64,000 nt of DNA from Periplaneta americana (GCF_040183065.1 NC_091122.1:152487955-152551954), one strand, 5' to 3'; positions 43,391 through 54,271 are shown, numbered from the stretch's first letter. Made by a program: numbers and translations. The notes: generated by a model not told the origin, from the letters alone.

Positions 43391-44300
43391 AAAAGAGTTG
43401 CTTACTGAAAAGTTGTTGTAATAAAAATAATATCACGTTTGTTTAATACGAACAAAAGCCGTACTTATCTAGACCGCGGATTTGTAAGCTCGTTTAGCGT
43501 AGGCTGAAACATACGTTCTTTAATGTACATAGTTTTAGGCAATACCATCGCCCCAGAGTTTTTCGTGTTGCATACATTTAAAGATTTTTACATAAAATTG
43601 TTGCAACCTATCCTATTCTAGTCTAAAAATCCGAGGTCTATTTATGACTCGTTTGTAACTGAGATGTCCCACTAATCGTGGTCGCTATAACCAAGTTCAA
43701 CTGTATATATAATATTAAGCTAGTTTCAATAAATGAGTCAAATTTAGTGTAAGTAATGACAGTAGAACACATTTTGAAGCGAGAGGTTGAGCGGTAAGCG
43801 AAATCCTAATCCTACGGGATTATTCTGAATCAATGAGATGATGAAATAGCGATAACGGATGGGTTGGGGCTGCCAGGGAAAACTGAATTACTGAGAGAAG
43901 CTTGTCCCAGAGCACTAGAATTATCGCAAATATCAAAGCTTCAGACTATAACTGATCTCCGGCCTCTTGGGAATGAGTGTCATTGAAACAAGTTTTGATA
44001 TTCCTGGTGTATTCCTAGTACACGACATCATTAAGTCACCTACATACAATACCATCCTTTGGCGAAATTAAATATGCGTGTGTAGATGGATTTGTTACGT
44101 ACACGAGAATTCATATATCTTTCTTTTGTAAAGCTACCGTCATGAAATTATAAACAGTAAAGCTACAAGTAGTATTTCATATTTTTTATTCACCTGGTAC
44201 TCATTGGTTGAAGTGGATAAAGAAGTACTAAATGCTGTTCCTACAAGTTTTTAAGTAAATATTTGCATTTTAGTGACTATTACACTTTTACTACGTCATA
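43391..44300. other. Intergenic, no gene recognised
   Basis: No ORF over about 60 codons with support, and no known repeat. Confidence 0.4.
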
Positions 44301-44310
44301 CTATATTTGA

Positions 44311-44347
44311 CCAATAAAACGATACGAAAGGACGTCTTTTAACCAAT
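44311..44347 (+). promoter_or_regulatory. Two CCAAT boxes upstream of the 252-bp array
   Basis: CCAAT occurs at 44311-44315 and 44343-44347 on the plus strand, 170-206 bp before the first TATA-like box of the array. Whether they act as promoter elements is inference. Confidence 0.3.
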
Positions 44348-44366
44348 CATGGCTGCTTATCGCACA

Positions 44367-44480
44367 ATTTTATCGCGTCCCTAGCATTTGTTTCATTTTA
44401 TCGCTTCCCTAGCATTTGTTTAATTTTATTGTTTCCCTAGCATTTATTTGTTTTTTCACTACCCTAGCATTTGTTTCTTT
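44367..44480 (+). repeat. 28-bp minisatellite, four units
   Basis: CCCTAGCATTTGTTT recurs at 44379, 44407, 44435 and 44462 (spacing 28, 28, 27) with TTTTATCGCTT-like spacers. The same phrase begins each 252-bp unit further right. Confidence 0.85.
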
Positions 44481-45470
44481 GTTTGCCAACCTTTCAAACT
44501 GTAAATTATTTACGGTACTATAAAACATGCTTTGCGATCGTTATTTGTTTCCCGCAAATATAGTCGATTGAAAATGGCGCCTCTGTTCAAGCATTTTGGT
44601 GAAGGTAACATTAGTGAAACATAATTTTAGTAAATCAATTAATATCTATTTTACTGTATTAGAGTACTTTATTTCTTCTAATCTTTATATACTTTCTTCC
44701 GTTTTTATCACTTCCCTAGCATTTGTTTCTTTGTTTGCCAACATTTCAAACTGCAAATTCTTTGTGGTACTATAAAACATGCTTTGCGATCGTCATTTGT
44801 TTCCCGCATAGATAGTCGACTGAAAATGACTGCTCCGTTCAAACATTTTGGTGAAGGTAACATTAGTGAAATAAAATTTTAGTTAGTCAATTAATATCTA
44901 TTTTACTGCATTAGAGTACTTTATTTCTTTTAATCTTTATATACTTTCTTATGTTTTTATCACCGCCCTACCATGTGTTTCTTTGTTTGCCAACATTTCA
45001 AACTGCAAATTCTTTACGGCACTATAAAACATGCTTTGCGATCGTCATTTGTTTACAGCATAGACACTCAACTGAAAATGGCGGCTCCGTTCAAACGTTT
45101 TGGTGAAGCTAACATTAATGAAATAAAATTTCAGTAAGTCAATTAATATTTTATTGTATTAGAGTACTTTATTTCTTCTAATCGTTACATACTTTTTCCT
45201 GTTTTATCACCTCCGTAGCATTTGTTTCCTTCTTTGCCAACATTTCAAACTGCAAATTATTTATGGTAGCCTACTATAAAACATACTTTGCGATCGTCAT
45301 TTGTTTACAGCATAGACAGTCAACTGAAAATAGCGGCTCCGTTCAAACGTTTTGGTGAAGCTGACATTAGTGAAGTAGAATTTTAGTAAGTTAATTAATA
45401 TTTTATTGTATTAGAGTACTTTATTTCTTCTAATCTTTATATGCTTTCTTCTAATCGTGCAATAGTCAAT
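44462..45470 (+). repeat. 252-bp tandem array, four units with TATA box and ATG
   Basis: ACTATAAAAC occurs at 44517, 44769, 45021 and 45273, an exact 252-bp period. Each unit continues ATGCTTTGCGATCGTCATTT, then 'A.TGAAAATGGCGGCTCCGTTC', AAACGTTTTGGTGAAG and GTAACATT. The ATG lies at 44574, 44826 and 45078, and is ATA at 45330. Units 1 and 2 end the short frame (MAPLFKHFGEG and MTAPFKHFGEG) at a donor-like AAG|GTAACA; units 3 and 4 have AAGCT. It looks like repeated promoter plus first exon, but no downstream exon is identified. Confidence 0.9.
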
Positions 45471-45536
45471 TAAATCCTATTCGAGTTTTGATTTTCTCTA
45501 GATAAATCAAAACCTGTAGTGAGATTATTGTTGATA

Positions 45537-46345
45537 ACCAGAGACCGGAACTTTGGCAGAATGTCTTTTTAAATGTGTTTAATCTATCTTCATTTTGAAA
45601 GTAAATCTTTACGAATTATACCTTTGTGATTGAAACGTCACAGTTTTATGTTGCCCTTTTGTGCCTTTTCTTAATATAAGTGCCTAATTAACAAAATGAA
45701 TGCTTTTTTGCCTTATTTGATTATTTATCTATTATTTATTAATTTATTATTAAAAATTGCCTATAGGTATATTTTAATTTATTTCCATAACCGCTAGAAT
45801 GAAAGTGACTTCACCGAATGTATATTATTGTCTTTCAGTCAGTTCATATTCTCTCTGCAACAATGAGTGCTGCCGTGCAAAAATGTATAACAGTAAGCGT
45901 TTTAATTATCGCTTGTGTTTATTTGACAAGGCAACAATGAGTGCAGATCTAACGTTATTTTTAACGGTTATTTTTCTTTCAGTTTTCATTGCGACGTTGT
46001 TGTAGCTAGCTAAATATTTCATATCGCAACATATCAGCACAACCAAACACAAAAATTCACTTTCCAAGGCTACTGAGAAGAAGATTTCTTTGCTTCCAAC
46101 AGTAATTGTAACGTCGAGTCGAAAATCTCAATTTGCATTCGACTTATGTGAAGCTTTTCTTGTTGCCGAAATCCCTTTGTGGAAAGTGCAAGGTTGTGGG
46201 TCTAGTGCAAGGTTTTTGTAATTGCCTTTTATTGCGTATTTTAGCTATTTATAATGCCTTTTTGCCTGCCTATTTTAGCTATTTATGATGTCTTTCTGCC
46301 TGCCTATTTTAATGATTCATAATGCTTAAACTTCCGGTCTCTGGT
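45537..46345. mobile_element. Putative TIR element with ACCAGAGACCGG ends
   Basis: ACCAGAGACCGGAACTTT (45537) and, on the other strand, ACCAGAGACCGGAAGTTT (from 46345) form an 18-bp TIR with one mismatch. GATA lies directly outside both ends. Repeated 'GCCTGCCTATTTTA..TATTTAT' motifs (46265-46320) lie near the right end. It starts about 70 bp after the 252-bp array. No transposase is recognised. Confidence 0.55.
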
Positions 46346-47440
46346 GATAACAATAAACCATTATTTTATCACTGTTGTCAACAATGATAACGAATATTTA
46401 TAAAGAATGATACAGAGATAATAGGCTACGAGGGAGACAGAAAATGTTAACGTGTTACAAAAGAAATGGAGCCCGATGGAGAAATTTTCACTTCATATTC
46501 AAGATCATCACATCAAAAAACATAAGAATTTATGGAAATTATTCGTTTAATAAAATCATTGTTGATAGTGTTATTAACGTGTGCCAAGAATTTGTCAAAT
46601 AGTGCCCATCTCAATCCACACATTCCTGAGAGATTTTGATGAAATTATTAATCACAAACGATTGACCGGATCCATTCTACTGCATTCTGTTGTTTTCTTC
46701 CAAAGGAAAAGATGTTAATATGACTAATAATAAGGATCTCTTACAATTGTATGTCACTCATCGGTAAACATTTCACAATATTAATATCGACTATCCCCGC
46801 GAAAGTACATTACTTCGAGTACAATAAATTATACAACAAATTTTAAATTATACCTGTTAAAAGTTTCTTAGAAATTCCATGCCGTAAAGGGGAAAATCCG
46901 CCTATTAAGAAAAAATTGCCCAACTACTGGAAAAGCCTATTAATGTCCGTTATATCGCTTGATGATATCATTACATGTCCCCTAGAATACGCAATTAAGA
47001 TAATGAATGTGGTGCGTGATAAGAATTCAAATGAATGTCATAAAAAAAACGTAGGAAAATGTGGGGGGGGGGGGAAATAATGTAAAAGCCTTGCAAATTC
47101 TCGCGTCAGTATCAGGCTATACAGGACCATTGTATTTTTTTTTTTTTTTTTTTTTTTGCAGACACAAGGAAATCATCTTGCAAGTATCTAAAGCCTATCG
47201 ACTTTAAAATTACTTAAGTATGGATTTAAGGGTTAAGTAAATACTAGCATAAGCAGGATGAGTTGATCTATACAATTTATTAAATAGGTGAGCGAGACAA
47301 CCGTGTGGAAAACCTCTCGAAGGTGGTAGTGGTGGTGGTGGTAAGGGAAAAGGAAGGAGAAGAAATTGAAAGATAACGTCCTATGCTCTTTTTTTCTTGT
47401 TAGGAGAGAGGAAGGGAATATCCCACGCACTACGACCTGA
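46346..47440. other. Intergenic, G and T homopolymers only
   Basis: A G-run at about 47063-47073 and a T-run at about 47131-47157. No ORF is supported. Confidence 0.45.
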
Positions 47441-47760
47441 GGTCTATTGTACACCCCCCTCTCATATGGGATGAGTTGCGTGCCCACCGATCCTCTACGC
47501 GCACCGACCTAACCACTTGACCCCCTTAACGACCGGTCCCTACAGCCAACAGAGTCCATGTACCACTCCTGCTTCGGCAACCCTCCCCCAGGCTCCCTTA
47601 ACGGTCCGAGGCGAAAGTCCTCCCCCGAGAAGGTCTGCCCCAGGTTCTGTTGCAGAAGCTATCCATCACTTAAATACAATCCACGGAGGCCGGTCGAGAG
47701 AGCCAGCAGCTTCGGAGGGCCGCCTGTAGAGCGCTCTGATAACCTGAAGAAGTAACAGGA
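47441..47760. other. GC-rich 0.3-kb island, function unknown
   Basis: This stretch is far more GC-rich than its surroundings. It allows open frames of 65-70 codons on the plus strand with proline-rich, low-complexity content (STGPYSQQS-type). I do not recognise it. It may be the 5' UTR or ORF1 part of a retroelement, but nothing proves that. Confidence 0.35.
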
Positions 47761-48365
47761 TGATGAATGAAAGGATAATATTCTTAATCTTGTCAGATTA
47801 AATAAATAAACAAAATAATTAGACAAACATATATAGATAAATATCTCTTCTTCGTAACACTAACATTGACGCTTCGAACACAACTATCACACGATGGAAG
47901 TGAAATAACCTAGCAGATTTTCACAAAGCGAATAGCTCATATTCTAAGTGACAAAAATGTGTAATACCATATTGGATGAAAGTGCATAGTTTTCTCAGAA
48001 AAAAAAAGGTTTCCCCCCCCCCAATTGTTTAACAACCTCTTATTCGGTAATAATTGCAAGTAGGATCGTGATTTTTGTCCATGTCGATAGAAAATATAAT
48101 AAAGACTAATGCATTCCTCTGGCGTATTTCAATAGCGTGAACAGTTTTCGTGTAAATTTAATTTAACAACCACTAATTTGAAGCCACTGAGCGATGCGAC
48201 AAGCTTGCAACATTGTAGCCAGAAAGGAAGATGGAAGATAGTTCGCTAAGGTAGACAGACCTGAATTCGTTGATCTCTTACATCTGTATTACGAGATGAA
48301 AGAACAGTTTGTCAGCAGCGATGTTGCCAAACTTCTGAAACTTCCAACTCAATTTTCTAATTAAA
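47761..48365. other. Intergenic, no gene recognised
   Basis: An A-run and C-run near 48000-48022; otherwise nothing supported. Confidence 0.4.
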
Positions 48366-48589
48366 GGCTGAATTCATATTCAACACTTATCTTAAGGAAA
48401 CCCTTAATCAGTTCCTTATAATAATTTCCAATTAATAAATCCCACTGAAGTGAACATTTATTCAAATAAGGTAGATTGTCAGCTTACTCAAGCGTTTCCT
48501 CATGCATTATAATCAGCAGATTCGATATACAATGGATGATGATTACGATTTTTAATAAATTTAGTGAGTTCTATAATGAAAATTAAAAT

Positions 48590-48828
48590 GTGTTCCGGCA
48601 AAACAAAAGATATATCAGAGATATGGAAAACCTTTTAGAGCTGTGCAATGAGCAACAATTTAAGAGGAGATACCGTTACGACAAGAACACTGTTGTGAAT
48701 ATTCTGGTGTCTATCATTGAAATTCATAATACAGCTCCTATAACCTATAACAGCTCCATGATTTCATCACTGCTGAAAATATTGGTTGCTTTGAGATTTT
48801 ATGCTACAGCATCTTTTCAGGAAGGTTT
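48590..48828 (+). pseudogene. HARBI1-like transposase exon
   Basis: The frame is open: MFRQNKRYIRDMENLLELCN, EQQFKRRYRYDKNTVVNILV, SIIEIHNTAPIT and LLKILVALRFYATASFQ. The phrase ALRFYATASFQ is a hallmark of PIF/Harbinger transposases, near the end of their first exon. The related copy A has GT directly after FQ; here it is GGAAGGTTTA, so the donor is altered. The DDE-bearing exons are missing. Confidence 0.75.
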
Positions 48829-48984
48829 AAGTGGTATTTTTTTCGAAAAGTATTCACGCCTCAACGAAGTATTAATTGCATTTTCGTTTGTGTTCTACCC
48901 AATGAATAAACTATTTAAATTTGCGTAATCATACCACTTTCACTTTGTTTACCATAAAAATAACTGAAAAATAAATTAAAATGA

Positions 48985-49162
48985 TTTACTTACAAAAATA
49001 TTTCCGAGTTTGCATTAAATTCAACTGCAGTTTTGTCCCATGTCAATTTCTTCTTTTGGAGAGAACGATTATCAGATTTTTACTGTCGACGATATCTCTA
49101 TATTTCATAACTAGTTCTCTTAGCTTACTTCTTTCATCTTCTGTAAAATGCTTTCTCGACAT
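48985..49162 (-). pseudogene. Myb/SANT-like Harbinger accessory gene, 5' exon
   Basis: ATG at 49160-49162 (minus) starts MSRKHFTEDERSKLRELVMK, then YRDIVDSKN. A one-base loss relative to copy A then shifts the frame before KKKLTWDKTAVEFNAN. This is the second gene of a PIF/Harbinger element, transcribed towards the transposase exon. Confidence 0.65.
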
Positions 49163-49192
49163 TTTCTATAATTTTCAGCTCTATAATAATAT

Positions 49193-49374
49193 CACAGTCT
49201 AGTATATACAGTCACGAAGCTCAATACGTAAGGAATATGCATCCATAGATAGTTGCTAACCACTAGGATCGCTACTATCGCCTCATCATAGACAATGCGA
49301 AATATTACCGGCACAGTCTACTGTTCCTAGTACCCTCACAACTCAAGCTTCGTGACTGTATATACTAGACTGTG
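49193..49374. mobile_element. MITE copy 2 (CACAGTCTAG family), 182 bp
   Basis: Ends CACAGTCTAGTATATACAGT and, inverted, the same at the right. The flanks are ATAATAT (49186-49192) and ATGATAT (49375-49381): 7 bp with one mismatch. Harbinger copy A has the uninterrupted sequence AGCTCTATAATATTTACTTC near 42443. Nearly the whole element is self-complementary in its outer 45 bp. Confidence 0.9.
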
Positions 49375-49638
49375 ATGATATTTACTTCTGTATTTGTGTA
49401 CGATAATAATGCCGATTTAATAATTTGAAATAGCTGGAAAACAATTGAATGTACGAAAGCGCTCTCTAGTCATGTTGTCATATTTCTTTCGATATCCAGT
49501 TAATGCTCAGTGCATATGAAAGTGTAGCGTCTCTGCAATACGATCTAAAGTAAGTGCCAAGGAAACGCTCATTACTTAAGTGTTCTCTCATTTTATAAGT
49601 GACGGCTATGAATTCGACCCTAAGCGTAATATAGGTTT

Positions 49639-50435
49639 GTTTTTGTTAGGAGAAAATCCACAAATCATTAGGGAAAACATGGGAATTTTATTTGAAGCAA
49701 GTAAATAGACGGGTTTGGAAGTAAATCCCGAAAAGACAAAGTATATCATTATGTCTCGTGACGAGAATATTGTACGAAATGGAAATATAAAAATTGGAAA
49801 TTTATCCTTTGAAAAGGTGGAAAAATTAAAAAACCTGGGAGCAACAGTAACAAATATAAATGATACTAGGGAGGAAATTAAACACAGAACAAATACGGGA
49901 AATGCCTGTTATTATTCGGTTGAGCAGCTTTTATCATCCAGTCTGCTGTCAAAAAATCTGAAAGTTAGAATTTATAAAACAGTTATATTACCGGTCGTTC
50001 TTTATGGTTGTGAAACTTGGACTCTCACTTCGAGAGAGGAACATAGGTTAAGGGTGTTTGAGAATAAGGTGCTTAGGAAAATATTTGGGGCTAAGTGAAT
50101 GGAGAAAATTACAAAACACAGAACTGCAGGCATTGTATTCTTCACCTGACATAATTAGGAACATTAAATCCAGACGTTTGAGATGGGCAGGGCATGTAGC
50201 ACGTATGGGCGAATCCAGAAATGCATATAGAGTGTTAGTTGGGAGGCCGGAGGGAAAAAGACCTTTAGGGAGGCCGAGACGTAGATGGGAAGATAATATT
50301 AAAATGGATTTGAGGGAGGTGGGATATGATGGTAGAGACTGGATTAATCTTGCTCAGGATAGGGACCTATGGCGGGCTTATGTGAGGGCGGCAATGAACC
50401 TCCGGGTTCCTTAAAAGCCAGTAAGTAAGTAGTAA
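49639..50435 (+). mobile_element. RTE-like LINE copy A5, 13-bp TSD
   Basis: GTAATATAGGTTT flanks the copy at 49626-49638 and 50436-50448, a perfect duplication. The copy starts GTTTTTGTTAGGAGAAAATC (just after the YADD motif) and ends with AAAAGCCAGTAAGTAAGTAG. It is one of the least diverged copies. Confidence 0.92.
49715..50414 (+). pseudogene. RTE-like RT C-terminal region, small deletion
   Basis: Frame 1 has [40 protein letters not shown] and [20 protein letters not shown], up to RKIFGAK and a stop. About 20 bp (coding RDEVTGE) are missing at 50096, which shifts the frame. Frame 2 (to 50414) has SRRLRWAGHVARMGESRNAY and PRRRWEDNIKMDLREVGYDG, ending in NLRVP. Confidence 0.85.
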
Positions 50436-50448
50436 GTAATATAGGTTT

Positions 50449-50913
50449 TCTTTTCAAGTGTATCCTATTATCTCTTCTAATCTGAAGGATTATTTCAGAC
50501 ACCCTGTATAGTGTTCTGTGACAAATTGAACTTGGAAGTTTCGTTCACATGACATGTCAGGATTAGTCTGATGCCGGTAGCAGCAATACAAACACAGCGC
50601 ATGTCTAAATCCGGCACCCTATTCAAACTACATGGAATCCAGTTGCATTCACTGATCAAGTATTTAACTCTGTCGTGAAACACCAAAGTTAAAGCGTCAT
50701 TCCTACGTACGTGAAATGTGTACAAGGACGGAACGTGTTAGTCTAGGTTCTCTTCAACACTTTGCATGTGTGACGCAACGAAAGGAAAAGCAACGAGGCT
50801 TAATGCAATCGAAAGTAAAGTATGGACGAGATATTGAGAATTCACTTTAACTTTTCTCTCGTGTAATTGCTAAAAATAGTTTAAAATGAGGACACTAAAA
50901 AGTTATATGTGAA

Positions 50914-50958
<45 letters not shown>

Positions 50959-51303
50959 CGTTTAAATAAGAATATATATTATGCTAAAAGTGAAGAAAAC
51001 AGCCTTCCCATAAGACTTTCAGTAACATAAACTTTTGATTTATAGTGTAGAACCTGTATCAGCATCGGAAACCCATAATATCGCGAAACAGTGGCCCAGC
51101 CTATTTAGCTATTGCAGATGATGGCTGAAGTGCGGGTAATTAGGAGATTGTAGGTGTAATGATAGAGGGAAACGGGAGTAGCCTAAGAAAAAATCTTCTG
51201 CATTGTATACTCTGTCCACTATAATTTCCATCACGACTTAGCCGGAGAGCGAAACCAGGCCGCCTGGTTTGAAGATCTGGCCTATTATATTATAGTATAC
51301 TAT
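50449..51303. other. Intergenic with (AT)n at 50917-50957
   Basis: No gene recognised apart from the dinucleotide run. Confidence 0.45.
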
Positions 51304-51910
51304 CGGTCTTACTAATAAAAACTCTGTGTACAGATGTTTAACTGTCTTATACAATGAATAGCTCGTTTATAAGTCGTGTGTAAATTCCTTACTAATAATC
51401 ACTACATAGCCTACGTCATGTATAACAGTATAACCGTTACACAGCTACGTCATAGTTTCGTCATTACTTCATTACGAAAGGTAATAGAATATCTGCGATT
51501 CTCTATTGCTTCCGGTAGAGCTCTCTAGTGTTCCGTGTTAAGTATCGATAGTACAACTGGCTCTGATCGATTATCACATTATATTTTGGTCAAAGAGTAC
51601 AAGCTACAGCAATATTACTCTAATTATTCTATGCTCTTTGGTTTGTTCTTCTGTGCTTACAAGGTAACCATCATCATAAAATGACAGTCGATACGAACAG
51701 CTGTTAGAGGGGCGGCCATTTTTTCTCTATATAAAACGCTTAAACATGGGGTTTCGTGTAGGCTATATAACTACTGCAAAGCAATTCCCGTTGTATAGTT
51801 ACAGACTGTTTATACATCCATCCCTTATGCATGGTTTATTAGTAACGTTTTCTGTCTCAACCCTGCATAAGTCTCGTATAAATATTAGACACGGTTTATT
51901 AGTAAGACCG
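51304..51910. mobile_element. Putative TIR element with CGGTCTTACTAATAAA ends
   Basis: CGGTCTTACTAATAAA starts at 51304 and its inverse ends at 51910. A near copy (GGTTTATTAGTAACG) lies inside at about 51834. It has no coding content. No convincing TSD is seen, so the element type is open. Confidence 0.5.
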
Positions 51911-51921
51911 TGTAAGTCTTT

Positions 51922-52078
51922 TTATATTATATTATATTATATTATATTATATTATATTATATTATATTATATTATATTATATTATATTATATTACATTAT
52001 ATTATATTATATTATATTATATTATATTATATTATATTATATTTTTGTGACTTATCGTATCTTATCATATTATATTAT
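51922..52078. repeat. (ATATT)n array, left
   Basis: About 24 pentamers, then a degenerate stretch, ending where RTE copy A6 begins. Confidence 0.95.
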
Positions 52079-53357
52079 ATGATTATGTCTTGTGACCAGA
52101 ACATAGTACGAAATGGGAATATAAAAATTATAAATTTCTGCTTTGAAAAGGTGTAAAAATTGAAATACATTGGAGCAACAGTAACAAATATAAATGACAC
52201 TCGAAATTAAACGCAGATTAAATATGGAAAATTCCTGCTACTATTCCGTTGAGAAGCTTTTGTCATCCAGTCTGTTTTCAAAAGAGCTGGAAGTTAGAAT
52301 TTATAAAACAGTTATATTACTAGTTCCATTAATTAAAATGTGTCTCAGTGAAACGTACACCAGAGTTCGTATAGCCCAGTTTCTATCTGATGCTTTTTCA
52401 ATTCACTGCGGGCTAAAGCAAGGAGATGCACTATCACCTTTACTTTTTAACTTCGCTCTAGAATATGCCATTAGGAAAGTTCAGGATAACAAACAAGGTT
52501 TGGAATTGAACGGGTTACATCAGCTTCTTCTCTATGCAGATGACGTGAATATGTTAGGAGAAAATCCACAAACGATTAGGGAAAACACGAAAATTTTACT
52601 TCAAGCAAGTAAAGCGATAGGTTTGGAAGTAAATCCCAAAAAGACAATGTATGTGATTATATCTCGTGTCCAGAATATTGTACGAAATGGAAAATGTAAA
52701 AATTGGAGATTTATCCTTCGACGAGGTGGAAAAATTCAAATATCTTGGAGAAACAGTAACAAATATAAATGACACTCGGGAGGAAATTAAACGCAGAATA
52801 AATATGGGAAATGCGTGTTATTATTCAGTTGAGAAGCTTTTATCATCCAGCCTGTTGTCAAAAAATCTGAAAGTTAGAATTTATAAAACAGTTATATTAC
52901 CGGTTATTCTGTATGGTTGTGAAACTTGGACTCTCACTTTGAGAGAGGAACAGAGAGTAAGGGTGTTTGAGAATAAGGTTCTTAAGAAAATATTTGGGGC
53001 TAAGAGGGATGAAGTTACAGGAGAATGGAGAAAGTTGCACAACACAGAACTGCACGCATTGTATTGTTCACCTGACATAATTAGGAACTTTAAATCCAGA
53101 CGTTTCAGATGGGCAGGGCATGTAGCACGCATGGGTGAATACAGAAATATATACATCGATTTTTAATTGGGAGACCTGAGGGAAATAGATATTTTGGGAT
53201 GCCGAGACGTAGATGGGAGAATAATATTAAAATGAAATGTAGGGAGGTGGGATATGATGGTAGGGACTGGATTAGCCTTGTCCACGATAGGGACCGATGG
53301 CAGGCTTATGTGAGGGCGGCAATGAACATTCGGGTTCTCTAAAAGCCATTTGTAAGT
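52079..53357 (+). mobile_element. RTE-like LINE copy A6, rearranged
   Basis: There are two consecutive same-strand pieces. 52079-52322 encodes MIMSCDQNIVRNGN to KTVILLVP. 52323-53357 then starts again upstream at [20 protein letters not shown] and runs to the 3' end (AAAAGCCATTTGTAAGTATT). The region from MSRDQN to KTVILP is therefore present twice. Both pieces lie between (ATATT)n arrays. Confidence 0.85.
52323..53166 (+). pseudogene. RTE-like reverse transcriptase with intact YADD
   Basis: Motif B is present as [16 protein letters not shown] and motif C as [11 protein letters not shown] (YADD codons at 52533-52544). A one-base insertion near 52690 shifts the frame. The second frame carries [40 protein letters not shown] and FKSRRFRWAGHVARMGEYRN, then a stop at 53164. 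Motif A and the endonuclease are absent. Confidence 0.85.
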
Positions 53358-53358
53358 A

Positions 53359-53450
53359 TTATTATATTATATTATATTATATTATATTATATTATATTAT
53401 ATTATATTATATTATATTATATTATGTTATATTATATTATATTATATTAT
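53359..53450. repeat. (ATATT)n array, middle
   Basis: About 18 pentamers separate the 3' end of RTE copy A6 (plus) from the 3' end of the minus-strand LINE at 53451-54265. Confidence 0.95.
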
Positions 53451-54265
53451 CATCATCCTTCACGAATTAGGCCTCTGTAGACCTGTTTCGGTCCCATCTA
53501 GCAGTCTTCTTAAAGGTCTTCCTGGTCGACGATGTCCTCTAAGTTTATACTGCATCATAATTTTTGGGATTCTTGAATTTTCCATTCTTCTTACATGATC
53601 TAGCCAATTGAATTTGTATCTGCTGATTTTTTCTTCTACTGACTCTACTTCTAATTGTTCTAAAATTTCTTCATTCCTTTTTCGGTCTAAAAGAGTATAT
53701 CCTGCTGTCCTCCTGAAAAAATTCATTTCCGTTGCTTTTTCTTTAATGTCCAAATCTCGCTTCCGTATAAAAGGGAGGGTAATGCTAGTGTATTATATAT
53801 TTTTATTCTTGTAGATTTTTGTACTAATTTAGCTTTTAATGTATTGTTTATTATTCCTAGAATTTGTGTAAATTTGGTAATTTTCTTGTTCACATCTTTT
53901 TCATTTTGATAAGATATTTCACAACCCAGATAATTGAAATTTTGCACTTGTTCGAGGCATTGGTTATTGTGTATTATCTTACTTCTGACTGGGTCCTAAA
54001 AATGCCATTACTTTTGATTTTTGTGCTGAAATTTCCATCCCAAAATCTTTTAATATTTTATTTAATGTATACAATCCTCTTTGTAAATTATCCTCTGAAT
54101 TGGAAATTATGACTTGATCATCGGCATAGAGTAAGGTATTTAATGTTAGAGCACTGGTTATTTTGATTCCTGATGTGTAGATTTGGTTCCATTTTAAAAT
54201 AATTTCATTTATATAGATATTAAATAAAGTTGGTGATAGTGGACAACCTTGTCGAACTCAATTAT
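53451..54265 (-). mobile_element. Fourth LINE family, 3' part, minus strand
   Basis: The minus strand holds RT motifs B and C and the C-terminal region of a non-LTR element. It ends in GATGATGATAATATAATATA, which runs into the middle (ATATT)n array. The 5' truncation abuts the right array at 54272. It differs in sequence from the RTE copies around it. Confidence 0.8.
53460..54262 (-). pseudogene. Non-LTR reverse transcriptase, C-terminal half
   Basis: From 54262 down: RQGCPLSPTLFNIYINEIIL (motif B), then LNTLLYADDQVIISNSEDNL (motif C, YADD at 54117-54128), then FGMEISAQKSKVMAFLGPSQ. After a stop come NFNYLGCEISYQNEKDVNKK and IYNTLALPSLLYGSEIWTLK. A frameshift leads to EMNFFRRTAGYTLLDRKRNE, KFNWLDHVRRMENSRIPKI and GHRRPGRPLRRLLDGTETGL. 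One stop and one frameshift disable it. Confidence 0.8.
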
Positions 54266-54271
54266 TAACTA

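Larger units (their letters stand above)
48366..49625 (+). mobile_element. PIF/Harbinger element copy B, hosts MITE copy 2
   Basis: It shares about 1 kb with copy A (41745-43390). Degenerate inverted ends are possible: GCTGAATTCATATTCAACAC at 48366 and, on the other strand, GTCGAATTCATAGCCGTCAC near 49625. Inside are a HARBI1-like exon (plus), a Myb/SANT-like exon (minus) and MITE copy 2 at 49193-49374. RTE copy A5 begins about 10 bp beyond. Confidence 0.7.

Noticed and set aside
44462..45470. A 252-bp repeated coding exon
   Set aside because: 252 is divisible by three, but each unit has stops in all frames apart from the short frame after the ATG, so the unit is not a protein repeat.
45799..46005. 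68-codon frame within the ACCAGAGACCGG element
   Set aside because: No recognisable similarity; only kept as possible exon-like features in a finding.
47517..47755. Proline-rich frames in the GC-rich island
   Set aside because: High GC alone removes stops; two overlapping frames are equally open and neither resembles a known protein.
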